Of a stretch of 64,000 bases of DNA, positions 20,357 through 30,899 are shown piece after piece. Origin of the DNA: Prorocentrum cordatum (lineage: Eukaryota; Sar; Dinophyceae; Prorocentrales; Prorocentraceae). The stretch spans positions 62,001-126,000 of the forward strand of contig CAUYUJ010007236.1 of assembly GCA_963575745.1 (NCBI GenBank). The letters are read 5' to 3'. The stretch's first letter is position 1. Every line of letters begins with the position of its first letter. The notes under the pieces are model-generated. The model was not told where the DNA came from. It ran no database searches and worked only from the letters and a program-made list of their open reading frames with translations. The translations under genes were made by a program, and so were the position numbers.

Positions 20357-21930
20357 ACGACGAGGGCGACGACGACGACGACGAAGACGACAACGACGAC
20401 GACGACAACGGCGACAACGGATACGATCATTGGCGCGGGGGGGTCGGAGGAGTCGATCGGAAAAGGGACTCGGGGGGTGGGGGGTCGGAGGAGTCGGAGT
20501 CGGAGGAAGGGGAGCGGCGGTCGGAGGAGTCAGAGGAGGCCGACATTCTTTGTCGCACCCCCCCAGGTGAAGGCGCAGCTGCGAGAGGTCTGGGACAGAT
20601 GCGACAGAGACTTCTCCGCCGCGGGGACGGTGATCCTCGCGAGGAAGACCATGTGGCACCTCGGCCGAAACAGAAACACAAACAAGCGACCATGGCCCAG
20701 GGGGAGGGGTGGGGGGTGCTGGCTGGGGAGGGGGGGGGTGCGGAAAAGAGCAGCGGGGCGCTGGTGGCAAGGTAGATGGTGTGAGAAGTGGTTGGATGGG
20801 GGGGGGGAAACGCACCGCGCCCCGTTCCCGCACCCCGTGGCCACACCTTGCTGCATCGCCCCCTCCCCCCTGGGTGAAGGTCGGTCTCGTGTTTTTGTTT
20901 CGGGCCGCGGGCCAGGCAAGAAACGTCTACGGAGGGCGAGTGGCTCACGCCCGAGCAGCTGGAGGACAGGCTGAAGTCGGCATTGCGAGCAGCATCATAC
21001 ACCACGTTCGCGAGGAAGAACGGGTTGACCAAGTTCGACCCGAAGGTGGATTGCACGGTGATCTACCACACGCGCAAGTTGGAGAGGTTCGGCACTAAGA
21101 AGGAGGGCATCATCGAGAAAGGGGGCACGGTCCCTGCTTCACGCGACGAGGACGAGGCGGACCAGGACGTGGATGAGGAGTTGTCCGACAGCGCGCACGA
21201 GCAGGAGGAGGGAGAGGAGGAATGGGACGGTGACAATGACGACTGGGGCGACTGGGGCGAAGAGCAGGAGCTGCCCCCCAAGAAACACAAGACGAAAAAG
21301 AAGAAGACTGTCTCGAGCGACGGATCCACGACCAACTCCGAGAGCAAGACGGTCAAGAAGAAGCATAAGAAGAAAGATAAGGGCGGCAGCAAAAAGAGAA
21401 AGCGCGATGATAGCACCGACACCGACGACACGAAGAAACATAAGAAGAAAAAGAAACCGAAGAAGGACAAAGACAATGACAGTGCGACCGACAAGGACAA
21501 GGGCACTGACAAGGACGACAAGAACAAGAGCAAAGACAAAGACAAGGACAATAACAAAGACAAGGAGAAGGATAAGGAGAAAGACAAGGCGAAGGATAAG
21601 AAGAAGCGAACATCCAAAGACAACGATAAGGATAAGGCCAAGGGCAAGGACACAGGCAAGCACAAGAAAAATGACAAGAGCTCCAGCAGTGAGGAGGAGC
21701 GCAAAAAGAGCAAGAATGCAAGCGAGAAGAAGAAGAAGAAGAAAAAAGACAAGGACGACGATGTGGAAGTTCAGGCGCCAAGGCCGAAGAAGAAGGTGGA
21801 GCCGAAGGCGAAGGCGAAAGCTGCGAGGAAGGCCAAGGCAAAAGCTACGCCGATGAAGAGGGGTGCCACGAAGGAGCCCGAGCAGGACCAACGGGTGCTG
21901 ATAAGACTGCAGTGGAGTTGCTCGGGATGA
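20079..21930 (+). CDS. Three-exon gene, Lys/Asp-rich basic protein, function unknown
   Basis: Proposed exons 20079-20294, 20567-20652 and 20916-21930: 1317 nt, 438 codons plus TGA. The start is MEASGLVEVAKQPKKKEK. The N-terminal ~170 residues are a mixed, probably folded region (KDIRYARARDRMFGRHL; VKAQLREVWDRCDRDF; EWLTPEQLEDRLKSALRAA; YHTRKLERFGTKKEG). The rest is highly charged: an acidic Glu/Asp patch with two GDWG-like repeats, then long KDKDK/KKKHKKK runs and an Ala/Lys-rich end. Such tails suggest nuclear or nucleic-acid association, but this is inference from composition. Both introns fit phase but their donors (ACT|GTGA and CAT|GTGG) lack the usual AG. For intron 2 an AG|GA donor at 20643 also keeps frame. 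A different reading frame continues as VELLGMMMQVELDDEE to a TAG at 21960-21962, so the true 3' end may differ. Confidence 0.65.
20295..20566 (+). other. Intron 1 of the 20079-21930 gene, CGA/CGC and G-rich
   Basis: Contains (CGC)n and (CGA)n repeats (about 20305-20410) and a GGAGTCGGAGG tract. It ends with a C run and CCCAG. The acceptor is convincing; the donor choice is supported by phase only. Confidence 0.5.
20653..20915 (+). mobile_element. Fold-back, introner-like intron 2 of the 20079-21930 gene
   Basis: The two ends of this 263-base GT-AG intron are imperfect inverted repeats of about 60 bases. The left end carries GGCCGAAACAGAAACAC and CCCAGGGGGAGGGG. The right end carries CCCCTCCCCCCTGGG and GTGTTTTTGTTTCGGGCC. 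Pairing reaches the splice sites. Architecture matches intron 1 of the upstream gene, although the sequences differ. Confidence 0.6.
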
Positions 21931-21959
21931 TGATGCAGGTGGAATTGGACGATGAGGAG

Positions 21960-22970
21960 TAGGAGGAGGAGGACGAGGAGGAAGAGGCAGAGGAGGAAGG
22001 GAGGAGGAGGAGGAGGGAACGGAGCTGGCAGGAGGTGGCAGGAGGCGGCAGGGGCCAAGAGGAGGCAGGAGGATGGCGAAGAGGGATGGCGCTCGCGAGG
22101 AGCGGAGTGCGGGGCGGGTGTGGAGGGGGGGGGGGGGGGTGAGGGAGTGCTACATTCCCGCCTCGAGGCGGCGAATGTCTGCCCCCCCCCCCCCCCCACC
22201 CCCCACCACCCCCCCACCCCACCCCGCCCCACCCCCCAATCCACCCCCCTCCCAAACCCCCGCTCGTCGCCCTGTGATCTTGCGGTGGACTCGCCAAGGA
22301 CGGCAGCTCATCGTCGTCGAGCTCGGCATCGGACGACGCGAGCAGCGACTGAGGCGAGGCCAGCCCGCGCGGGCGCCAGCGGTCGTTGGCTCTGCGCGCC
22401 CCTTGGTGCGCAATCGAAGATGCTGGAGGCGGCGGAGGGGGGGGGGGGGGGGGGGGCGGCGGGGAGGAGGAGGAGGAGGGGGGAGGAGGAGGAGGAGGAG
22501 GAGGAGGAGGAGGAGGAGGAGGAGGAGGAGGAGTCCGGGGGAGTGAGGGGGGAGGGGGAGGGGGAGGGGGAAGGGGGAGGGGGAGGAGGTGAGGAGGAGG
22601 ATGAGGGTTAGGGGCGGGAGGAGGAGGAGTGAGGAGGAGGAGGAGAGGAGAAGGAGGGAGGTGGAGGAGGAGGAGGAATGAGGAGGAGGAGGAGGAGGCG
22701 GAGGGGGAGGTGGAGGAGGTGGAGGAGGAGGAGGGGGGCGGGGAGGCAGGAGGGGGTGCGGGGGGCGGGGGTGGGGCGGAGGGGAAGAAGGAGGAGGAGG
22801 ACGAGCAGGAGGCGGAGGAGGAGGAGGAGAAGGAGGAGGGGGACGAGGAGGGTGAGGATGGGGGTGGGAGGATGAGGAGGAGGAGGAGGAGGAGGAGGAG
22901 GAGGAGGAGGAGGAGGACAAGGATCAGGAGGGGGAGTAAGAGGAAAACGACGAGGAGGAGGAACATGGGG
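21960..22970. repeat. GGA/GAG purine tracts with G and C runs
   Basis: GGA repeats at 21960-22080 and 22430-22970, a G run at about 22123-22138 and a C run with CCACCCC at 22183-22255. On the minus strand 22255-22420 reads DAELDDDELPSLASPP, which has exon-like composition, but I find no partner exons. Confidence 0.8.
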
Positions 22971-23054
22971 AACAACGCAGAGCCAACGTCCCGTGCCCCC
23001 TGGCATCTCCAGGCGCGCGCGGCAGGCATGCGCGCATCGTTCGTTTCGGTGTCG

Positions 23055-23159
23055 CCACCGTGCCAGTCCAGCATTATCGGCGGCAACTGCTCGGACCGAT
23101 GAGGACAACGATCAAGCTGAAGATGATCATGGTCATGATGATGCTGATGATGATGATGC

Positions 23160-23206
<47 letters not shown>

Positions 23207-23396
23207 CTGATGATGATGATGATGATGGTGATGATGGTGATGATGATGATGCTGCTGCTGCTGATGCTGATGCTGCTGATGCTGATGGTGATTATGATAA
23301 TGGTGGTGCTGATTAGTACAATGGTGATGATCATGGTAATGATTAGATGGTCATGATGGTGGTGATGACGACGATTGCGATGATGATGATGATGAC

Positions 23397-23427
<31 letters not shown>

Positions 23428-24500
23428 CTTTTAACGGTGGTGCCGCTACCGACGGTCATGCGAGGCCGATGTGGACAGCGAGGAATGGGGGAGGTGGAGG
23501 AGGACGACGACGATGCTAGTGGCGGACGCGGCTGCTGAATAGCATGGTAACACTGATGATGGTGATAATGATACCGATGGTGGTGATGATGGTGGCGTTG
23601 ATGATGGTGATGATGATGGTGATAGTGATGATGACGATGCTGATGTCGATGCTGACGACGATGATGATGACGATGACGATGCTGATGACTATGATGATGT
23701 AGGTGCTAATGATGAAGACGGTAGTGGTGATGATGCTGATGGTGCTGATGATGTTGCTGATGATGATGGTGATGATGACGACGATGATGATGATGGTGGC
23801 GGTGGTGGTGGTGATGCCGATGACATGATGGGGACGTGGACGATAATGGTGGTGATGAGGGGGTGGGCGACAGCGGCAACGACGAAGGCGAATACGAACA
23901 TCGCCACATGACACACCTTTCGCCTTCACTCCTGCTGGGGGGGGCGCATGGACCTCAGTTGGTCTGTCTCTGGGCTGTCCTGAGCTCCTAAGGAGCAGTG
24001 GTGGGTGCCCCTTGGGGCCCTCTAGGACAATCATGTAACTTTCTTTGAACATTCGTACCCAAAACGGTCCAAGGGTGGGCCATCTCAGGCCGTCACGGGT
24101 CTCTTGGCGGTGCCCTGTAGGGCCAGCTTGAAGCGACATGGGGTCCGTCCTGGGCTCTCCAGATGCCCTCTTGGGCTGCCTGGAGGCCGTGTCGGAAGCG
24201 TCTTTGGCTATTGCGAGGCCCTAGTCGGCCGCCGTGGTGCAAGCTTCGAGACTTCCTGGGCAGCCTTGAGCCGACGGCAGCTCGAAACGGCGAGAATATA
24301 CTTTTACAAAAAATGGAAGCAGTGATGTGGGTTCCTTCGGGCCTTGGTAGGTGCTCCCTTGGAGCCCTCTTGGGCCGTCTTGGAGGCCTCTTGGGCGGTC
24401 CTGGAACCATCTTGGGCCATCTCGGGCGGCCCTGGAACAGTCTTGGGCGCCTCGGAGAGCGTCAATGGTAGATCTGGGCCACGGCATGGCCTCGGGACGA
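23055..24500. repeat. Composite GAT/GGCC repeat, copy C
   Basis: The head CACCGTGCCAGTCCAGCATT is nearly identical to copy A. GAT microsatellites follow (about 23115-23440 and 23540-23880), with GTGGCGGACGCGG between them (23520). It then runs TGGGCTGTCCTGAGCTCCTAAGGAG and a GGCCGTCTTGGAGGCCTC-type minisatellite. A pure (GAT)n core lies at about 23145-23230. Confidence 0.75.
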
Positions 24501-24539
24501 GAAGGCGATGCACGCGCCTCTATATGCGGCCCAGGAAGT

Positions 24540-26078
24540 GTCCCCCCCCCATCCCCCTTAGAAAACTACAAAAACCCTACCAGGCAGCACGGAACACGGT
24601 TGCGGATTCGCCTGGCCAAAGCCCTGTTGGGCCCAATTGCACGATGGCGAGAACGAGATGAACGGCGCGTGCACCGCGCCTGCACCGTGCCCACTGGTCT
24701 GCGGGCGGAGGCGTAGCCCAGCAGTCAGTGTAGGGTCGACTGCTCGGTGCTGCGAATATACAATCATTGATGAGTGGAAACTGTGTCGCCCGTGCTGATG
24801 CTCCATTCTGGCTACCCGCCCAAGAACTCGACATTTCTCTGCGTGATGCGGGATGCGATGGACTTCGTGGCGCTTCGCGCGTCCCCAGCCAATCCAGAAA
24901 CGATGGCCAATGGAATTGGATGCATATACGAAGAGGAATCGTTCATCCGAACACAGTGTTGCGCCAACTGTTGGTCCACTTGAGGCGTGGCAGTCCTGAG
25001 GCCCCTTGAGGTGGCATCTTGGATTCTCGAAGGGTCCTGTGTGTGTGTGGGGGGGGGGGGGATCTTGGGGTCATCATGGGAAGCGTCGGTCAAAGAACCA
25101 CCACAATCGCTTCCCGTGGAACTCTTGGGGTGCTCGTCGGCAGACATCGGGCGCCCACAGAACTGTGACGCATGCCTCCTGGACCCCGCACCCCCCAGGG
25201 CAACCGCGAGGCCACATTGATGCATCGGAAGCTTATCGATGCAGAGAAGGCGAGCAATCACGCATCTCATATGGCGTTGCGGTTGTTGGTGTACGCACGC
25301 GTCTCGGGGGTGGGGTCTGGGCAAGGGGCTGTCCTGATGGAGATCCGAGAGCACGCGGTGCGATCTGGGGGCGGTTGTCGGGGTGTCTTGGGGCATAATG
25401 GACTACATGTTCATTTTTCTTCGGCCATCATATGGGCAATGGTGGGGGCAATATTGGTCCAGCGGACGCCCGCTTAGAGCCATCTTGGGCAACGCAGCGC
25501 TCGCTGTCACCTGCATGCAAGAGGGGATTCGGCTGAACGCATCTCGTTGGACCACGCGCACCCGTAGTGCTAGTGATAGTCGGTGACAACGAGCAGAGGA
25601 TTGGGCGCTGGTGGAAAACGATCGGGGCGTTGAGCAATGGTCCGAGGCACGGGTTGGAGGGCGCCCGCCCTCCTTCTGCATCCTGCAAAACCCAGCCCAC
25701 CTCACCCCGCATACCGCCAATCCGCACCCTTCCCCCCGCGGTGGTCCCGCAGCACGAGCTCAGAGCCAGCGCGCGAGGCCAGCGCCCCGTTGCCTTGCCA
25801 CGATGCCCTCCCAGCACCCCGCCCAGGGCGTAGGTCACCATGACACCAGGGACATCGGCGCGCGTGGTCGGAGGTAGACCCTGCAACGTCGAGGACGCAA
25901 GTGTGGTTTGCCATTGGGTGAGTTGTTTGCGCCATCTCGGATGTCGGTTCGCATGAGCGCCGAGTTCGTGGCATCGGCAACGTTTGCCACCGTGCTTGTC
26001 CGTAGCCATATCGGCCCAAGCGTTGCGCGTGGTTGGCCCCCGCACCATCATTGTGAGCTGGCGTGCTGCGGTGCCACG
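24540..26078. other. Intergenic, nothing firmly recognised
   Basis: Open frames exist on both strands (for example 24774-24983 + and 25428-26156 -) but lack splice context, repeat copies or recognisable motifs. A G run lies at 25049-25060. Confidence 0.5.
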
Positions 26079-26818
26079 ATGGCCGATAACCGACTGCCAG
26101 GGAGGAAGAAGGTTGACCGTCGCACATCCTTCAAGCGGTTCAGGAAGTATGGCCACAAGATAGCGGCTTCCTCCGCTGGGTTCGCGGGCACGGCATCGGA
26201 TCGCAGATCGGGCCGCGCCGCTGTGAATGAGGAGGCCGTGCTGTTAGGCCCAGACTACCCCAAGATGTTGCGTGAGACGTTGCTGGGAATGTTTTTTTTT
26301 CTGGTGAGATTTCGGCAAAGATGTTGGTGCGACTATGCTTTCTCATCACGCGTGCTGCAGGCGCTGGCGTGGGCGATCTTGCCCGCGAACTTAAACAAGA
26401 TAGAAATTATTCTAGAGTGGTGTATGACATTCTTGGTGGCGGCGACATCCGTCGTGAATGTATTCACCGCACGTTGATGCCAGTCAACAAACGGAAAGGC
26501 CTCCTCGCCGAGAGACAATTGGTTCCAACCATCCCGTTCTACGAGGTGCTGGCGCGCAAGTTCGTGACCGAGGAGGCGGAGCTGCTGCGCCACAGGGGCG
26601 CGCCGCATCTGCTGTGCGAGAACTACCGCGGCCACGACGTGGTCCGCCAGTGGGGCCCCGACGCGGTCATCCCTGCGCGGCTGTTTGTCGACTATGCGAG
26701 GCTCGACAACCAGGCAGGATGTGGCCTGGACGGGCGCGCACGCTCGGGAACAGTCTTGCCGACGCATTTCGCCACGAGGCGGATTGGGGGAGATGCGAAG
26801 ACGGATGATAGGATGTGA
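26079..26818 (+). CDS. Two-exon gene or 5' gene fragment, possible multicopy-family N-terminal part
   Basis: Exons 26079-26271 and 26361-26818 (651 nt: 216 codons plus TGA) are separated by an 89-base intron that starts GTGAGA and ends CTGCAG. Phase 1 joins correctly. The protein starts MADNRLPGRKKVDRR and contains KRFRKYGHKIAAS, LLGPDYPKML, ELLRHRGAPHLLCENY and VIPARLFVDYARLDNQ. The last motif is placed as in N-terminal halves of dinoflagellate multicopy transposase-like proteins, as I recall them, and the 33162-34655 exon looks like the C-terminal half of such a protein. A strong donor (GGAT|GTGAGT) sits at 26815, so the TGA may be intronic and the gene may continue or be truncated by the following repeats. 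Function is unproven. Confidence 0.6.
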
Positions 26819-26819
26819 G

Positions 26820-28205
26820 TGTGAGGAGAGGGGGTGAGGCGGATGGGGGGGGGGGGGGGGCGAAAATGGCGAGGTACAAGCATGCTAGATGTGGCGGGGA
26901 ATTCATATGGCGAGGTGGAAGCGTGTCCGCCCACGCCCGCTGACGTCGCCACGCACCTTCCCACCGCCAAGGCTGAATGCGCGGCACGGCAGTTCCCGCG
27001 CGTCGCAGCGCGTCTGTGCTGGTCTGTAGATAGGCATCGACGCTGAACAGATCAGCGGCTCCGCCGACCCCCCGCCACCACCCATGAGCCTCGATGTGGC
27101 GGGTGTGGGGCGATGTGGTGATAGGGGCATGGGTGCGGAGGCCCCCCAGAGACCCCGAAGAGGCCCCAAGAAGCTCTCCGATGCACCCAAAACGCCCTAA
27201 GAGGCGTCTGGGACCGCCAAGAGGCCATCAAGACGCTAGAAGAGGCCTCCACTGGGAGACCCTTCCTCTGCGTGCTGCCCACTTCCCTGATCGAGGCACT
27301 TCCTCTGGGCATCGTTTCTGAATGGGCTGGTGGGGTTACGCGAAACGTCTCGAATTGCTCCCGACACGCCTCCAAACTGCCTTCCCTCCCCCCCCCCCCC
27401 CCATCAGCAAACAACCGTGACACGTCGCTCTGTCGTTTCCGATGCACATCTATCCTTAAAATATTCGTATGGCCAGGTGTTTGCAGGAACGGCCCACGCG
27501 GGCCTCAAGATTTCCCTGCGCGCACAAGAACTCACATCCAAGGCCTAACCAACGTTTCCGATAGACCATCGTTTGCTTCAATGGGGGCGGGGTGGGGGAT
27601 GCTGGTGGAGCGGGAGCCAACGCCACCCGTTACAAGAGACCATCCAGGACCCCCGTCTCAAAATGGGTCCAAGACCGTCGGAGGTGCCAGGCGGGCCCGC
27701 ACCACATTCGTTTCGTGGCCACACTGGGAGCTCCACATGAAGCCCCAGCGAGTGGCAGCGTGGCATTTTCCACCCATCGTAGTGCACGCCCACGTAGGTG
27801 GCCTCCAACCAAGATCTCCGTCGGGGTGGCCACATGCGCCTCCCCCTTTCAGTGCGACGCGCTCCTCGCGCGTTTCCTTGCACCTGCCAGGGAACGTGTT
27901 TTCCGCATTCGCGCGCCGCACATGAAGGTCAGGGGGAAGGTGCAAAGGGGGCGAAATGTCAGGTGACCCGCGCCGCCCATATGCATACATGAACGATGTC
28001 GCGTGCACATGAGGGGGGGTCAGGGGGGGCACTTTGCAAACAGCAAGGTATTGCGCGCAACCTTTTCAAGCGTGGGCTGCGGTGGGCGGGTGCATGGCAA
28101 AAACTCGGGCCATGCCGCCCGCGAGGAGTGGCGATGGGGGGGGGGCGTTCCGGTGTGTACGTTGCAGAATGCCTTGTAGGTCTTGCACAATCCATGGGGC
28201 CCGCG
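26820..28205. other. Intergenic with short G/C runs
   Basis: G runs at 26846-26858 and 28136-28146, a C run at 27387-27401, and 27130-27260 is an inverted piece of the GGCC minisatellite seen in composite copies A-C (GAGGCCCCAAGAAGC). No supported gene. Confidence 0.5.
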
Positions 28206-29400
28206 CTTTTTCCTAAACCATCCTGTGGTGTTGGGTCCTCGCTTTGAAAAGGCGGCGCCCCGCGGTATCACCATCGCCGCCATCATCGTCAACATCGCCT
28301 TCCCCATTCTCCACCTGCCCATCCTCCTTCCCCCGTCATATATGTCAACCCATGGAGGCCGACGCCAGAGACCCATGGAGGGCAGCCACACCATGGCCGA
28401 CGCGAGACCAAGGAGACCATGGCGGGCACCCAGCCAGACCCATGGAGGTCGAATGCGCAAGACCCAGAAGGAGAACACAGGAGGACCCAGGCTTCCAGCC
28501 AGGGGGCAGCGCTGGCCGCTGGTTCAGTGGCTAGATGGCAGTTCCCGCTCCCCCCTCTTTCCATCATCACCGCCATCATCGCCACCATCCCCTTCCTCAT
28601 TCTCCACCTGCCCATCCTCCTTCCCCCGTCATATGTCAACCCATGGAGGTCGACGCCAAAGACCCACGGAGGACAGCCACACTATGGCCGACGCGAGACC
28701 AAGGAGACCATGGCGGGCACCCAGCCAGACCCATAGAGGTCGAATGTGCAAGACCCAGAAGGAGAACACAGGAGGACCGAGGCTTCCAGCCAAGAGGCAG
28801 CGCTGGCCGCTGATTCAGTGGCTAGATGGCCGCTCCCGTTCCCCCCCTCTTTCCATTACCGCCGCCATCATCGTCATCATCATCACCATCGCCATCATTA
28901 CCGTCATCATCGTCACCGTCGCCGCCGTCTTCGCCGTCATCGAAACGCATGCAGGCACGCCCCTTACACGGCCCGTGGCCCCATAAAAGGAGGCCCACAA
29001 AACGCCGCAACATATGGCCACGCATTTTCGCACACCCCTCACAAGGTTCGTGAGAGCCCCACCAAAGCACCAGCGACTACGTCCCCACACGTCAGCGCCC
29101 CTCATTCCGACACACGCCTTTTCACGCGGTCCGCGGGCACATAGTGAGCCCCACCTAAGGCCCCAATGGCGACGTTCCCATGCGTTCGCGCCACCTGTTT
29201 CGGCGCACCCCTCACACAGCTCGTGACCCCATAGGGGGGGGGGGCACGTAAGGCCTCGGCGGCGTCGCTCCCATGCGTCCGCGCCGCACGTGCTTGGCAC
29301 GCCTTTCACACGGCCAGTGGCCACGTAAGGAACCCCACCGAAGGCCTCAATGGCGACGCCCCCATGCGCCCGCGCCCCCCAGTTTGGCGCGCCACTCGCG
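28205..29400 (+). repeat. Composite satellite element, diverged copy 0
   Basis: It begins with the conserved box ACCATCCTGTGGTGTTGGG then TCCTCGCTTTGAAAAGGCGGCGCCCCGCG (28214-28262). It ends with degenerate units (28950-29400) carrying ACCCCTCACAAGGTTCGTG and CCCCACCTAAGGCCCCAATGG-type segments. This is the same architecture as the copies at 38.8-55.7 kb, with ATC repeats in place of TCC. Confidence 0.6.
28272..28856. repeat. ~292-bp tandem duplication
   Basis: Two nearly identical units share CCATCCTCCTTCCCCCGTCA, CCATGGCGGGCACCCAGCC and GGCAGCGCTGGCCGCTG. The spacing of about 291-293 bases is a near multiple of three, so an open frame repeats a ~97-residue block (THGGRRQRP...RWPLVQWLDG). 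There is no other sign that it is coding. Confidence 0.85.
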
Positions 29401-30190
29401 CGGTTTGCACGTCGCCTTTCGCACATCGGCGGCAAACTACCCGATGCCGCGCGCAAGCCTGGGAGGGCAATGGGGGGGTGACATTCTGAAAAGTCCCCGA
29501 CGTCGCGCGCCACGCGCGGGCGGGGGAAGGTCTGGGAGCCGCCGCGCCGACGTCGCGCGCCGCGGCGGCGGATGCACTCGCAAGCTTCGTAAAGTACCGA
29601 AGGGTGAATCTTCGTAAAGTACCGAAGGGTGAAGCCAGGCACCGCGGCTTCGCATGCACTCGCAAGGCGTCGCGGTGCTTGAGAAGATGTCGCGCTGCTT
29701 GCGCAGGGTTCTCATGCCGCCGCTCAGTCTCGCAAGTGGTCGCGGGGTTTGTAAAACCACAGCGTTGGTTGCACGTGAATTCTCAAATCTAAGATTTCTC
29801 TGTCCTCTGGGGTGCCTACGTCGGGATCTCCTCGCGCATGTGCGGCGTGTCAGCGGGGCTTGCAAAATGGGGTCGTTTGCATCCCGTTGGGTGACCAACG
29901 GTGTCCTTGCATTTCTCTAGAATCCTGAGGGTCCCTGTGAATTCCACATGGTTCCATCGGGGCCCGTAAGGGTTCTGACAGGTGTCGTTGGGTTCGTTCG
30001 GGCCCCGCGCGGTTCCCTAGGATTGCACTGGGATTCTTTTGGGTTCCTCTGGGTTGCCCAAGGTTCTTCTGAATCCTTTCAGGTTCCCCAAGATTACTTT
30101 GAATTCCAACGAGATGCTTCGGGGTTCCACGTGATGTCGTCGGGTTTTCCCAAATTTCTGCGGGTCCCCTCGGGTTCTCTACCAATGAGA
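29395..30190. repeat. Dispersed GC-rich repeat, copy 2
   Basis: Collinear with 8925-9750 (anchors listed there). It contains its own ~25-bp tandem duplication CTTCGTAAAGTACCGAAGGG (29585-29633). Confidence 0.7.
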
Positions 30191-30479
30191 ACTACATCGG
30201 GTGCTTCATGATACCGCCTGGTGCCCCTTACGATTTCATCAGATACCACATGCATATGTAGCTCAGAACCCCTGGAGAATTTGCTGCGCCCTGGGAAGGT
30301 GCCATGCCGTGTTGGTGGTGCCGCGCGATATTCGCTGGCCCATCGGGGTGCATCTGGGCGTCGCTGGCCCCCTGGCATCGCCCGCATGCAAGGGCCCCGA
30401 GGTGTCCTCAATATTTGGTTGTGGTCTTCGGGCCCCTTCGAATTCCTCGGCGCTCATCAGCCGCGCGCGGCATCGGAAC

Positions 30480-30599
30480 TGCCCCCCCGCGCCCACCCAC
30501 GCGCCGCCGCCACCCGCCCACCCGCCCACCCACCCACCCACCCACCCCCAACACACACGCACACACACACACACACACAACACACACACGCACGCGCAC

Positions 30600-30679
<80 letters not shown>

Positions 30680-30790
30680 CACGCGCGCACACGCACGCAC
30701 GCACACACGTATACACACACACGCACGCACGCACGCACGCGCGCACACAACACACACACACACCACGCACGCACGCACGAGCACGTAGGG
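30480..30790. repeat. (ACGC)n and (AC)n microsatellite
   Basis: ACCC, AC and ACGC repeats; the purest (ACGC)n is about 30600-30668. Confidence 0.95.
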
Positions 30791-30899
30791 TTGCACGCTC
30801 GGGGCTCTTTCAGGACCCCCCCCCCCTCCCCATGCGCGGCGAGCGACAGCAGTGTCGCTGCAGAAAGCCCGCGCCCCGCTCGACGGCGCGCGACATCGA

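Noticed and set aside
24774-24983. Possible 69-codon gene starting METVSPVLMLHSG
   Set aside because: Composition is plausible, but codon third positions are mixed, there are no clear splice partners, and a longer frame runs on the other strand.
25428-26156. 242-codon minus-strand frame
   Set aside because: It overlaps the better-supported 26079 exon and intergenic DNA, has no recognisable motif, and long open frames are expected at this GC content.
30408-30790. Val/Cys/Arg or Thr/His-rich proteins across the AC repeats
   Set aside because: They are direct translations of (ACGC)n and (AC)n microsatellites.
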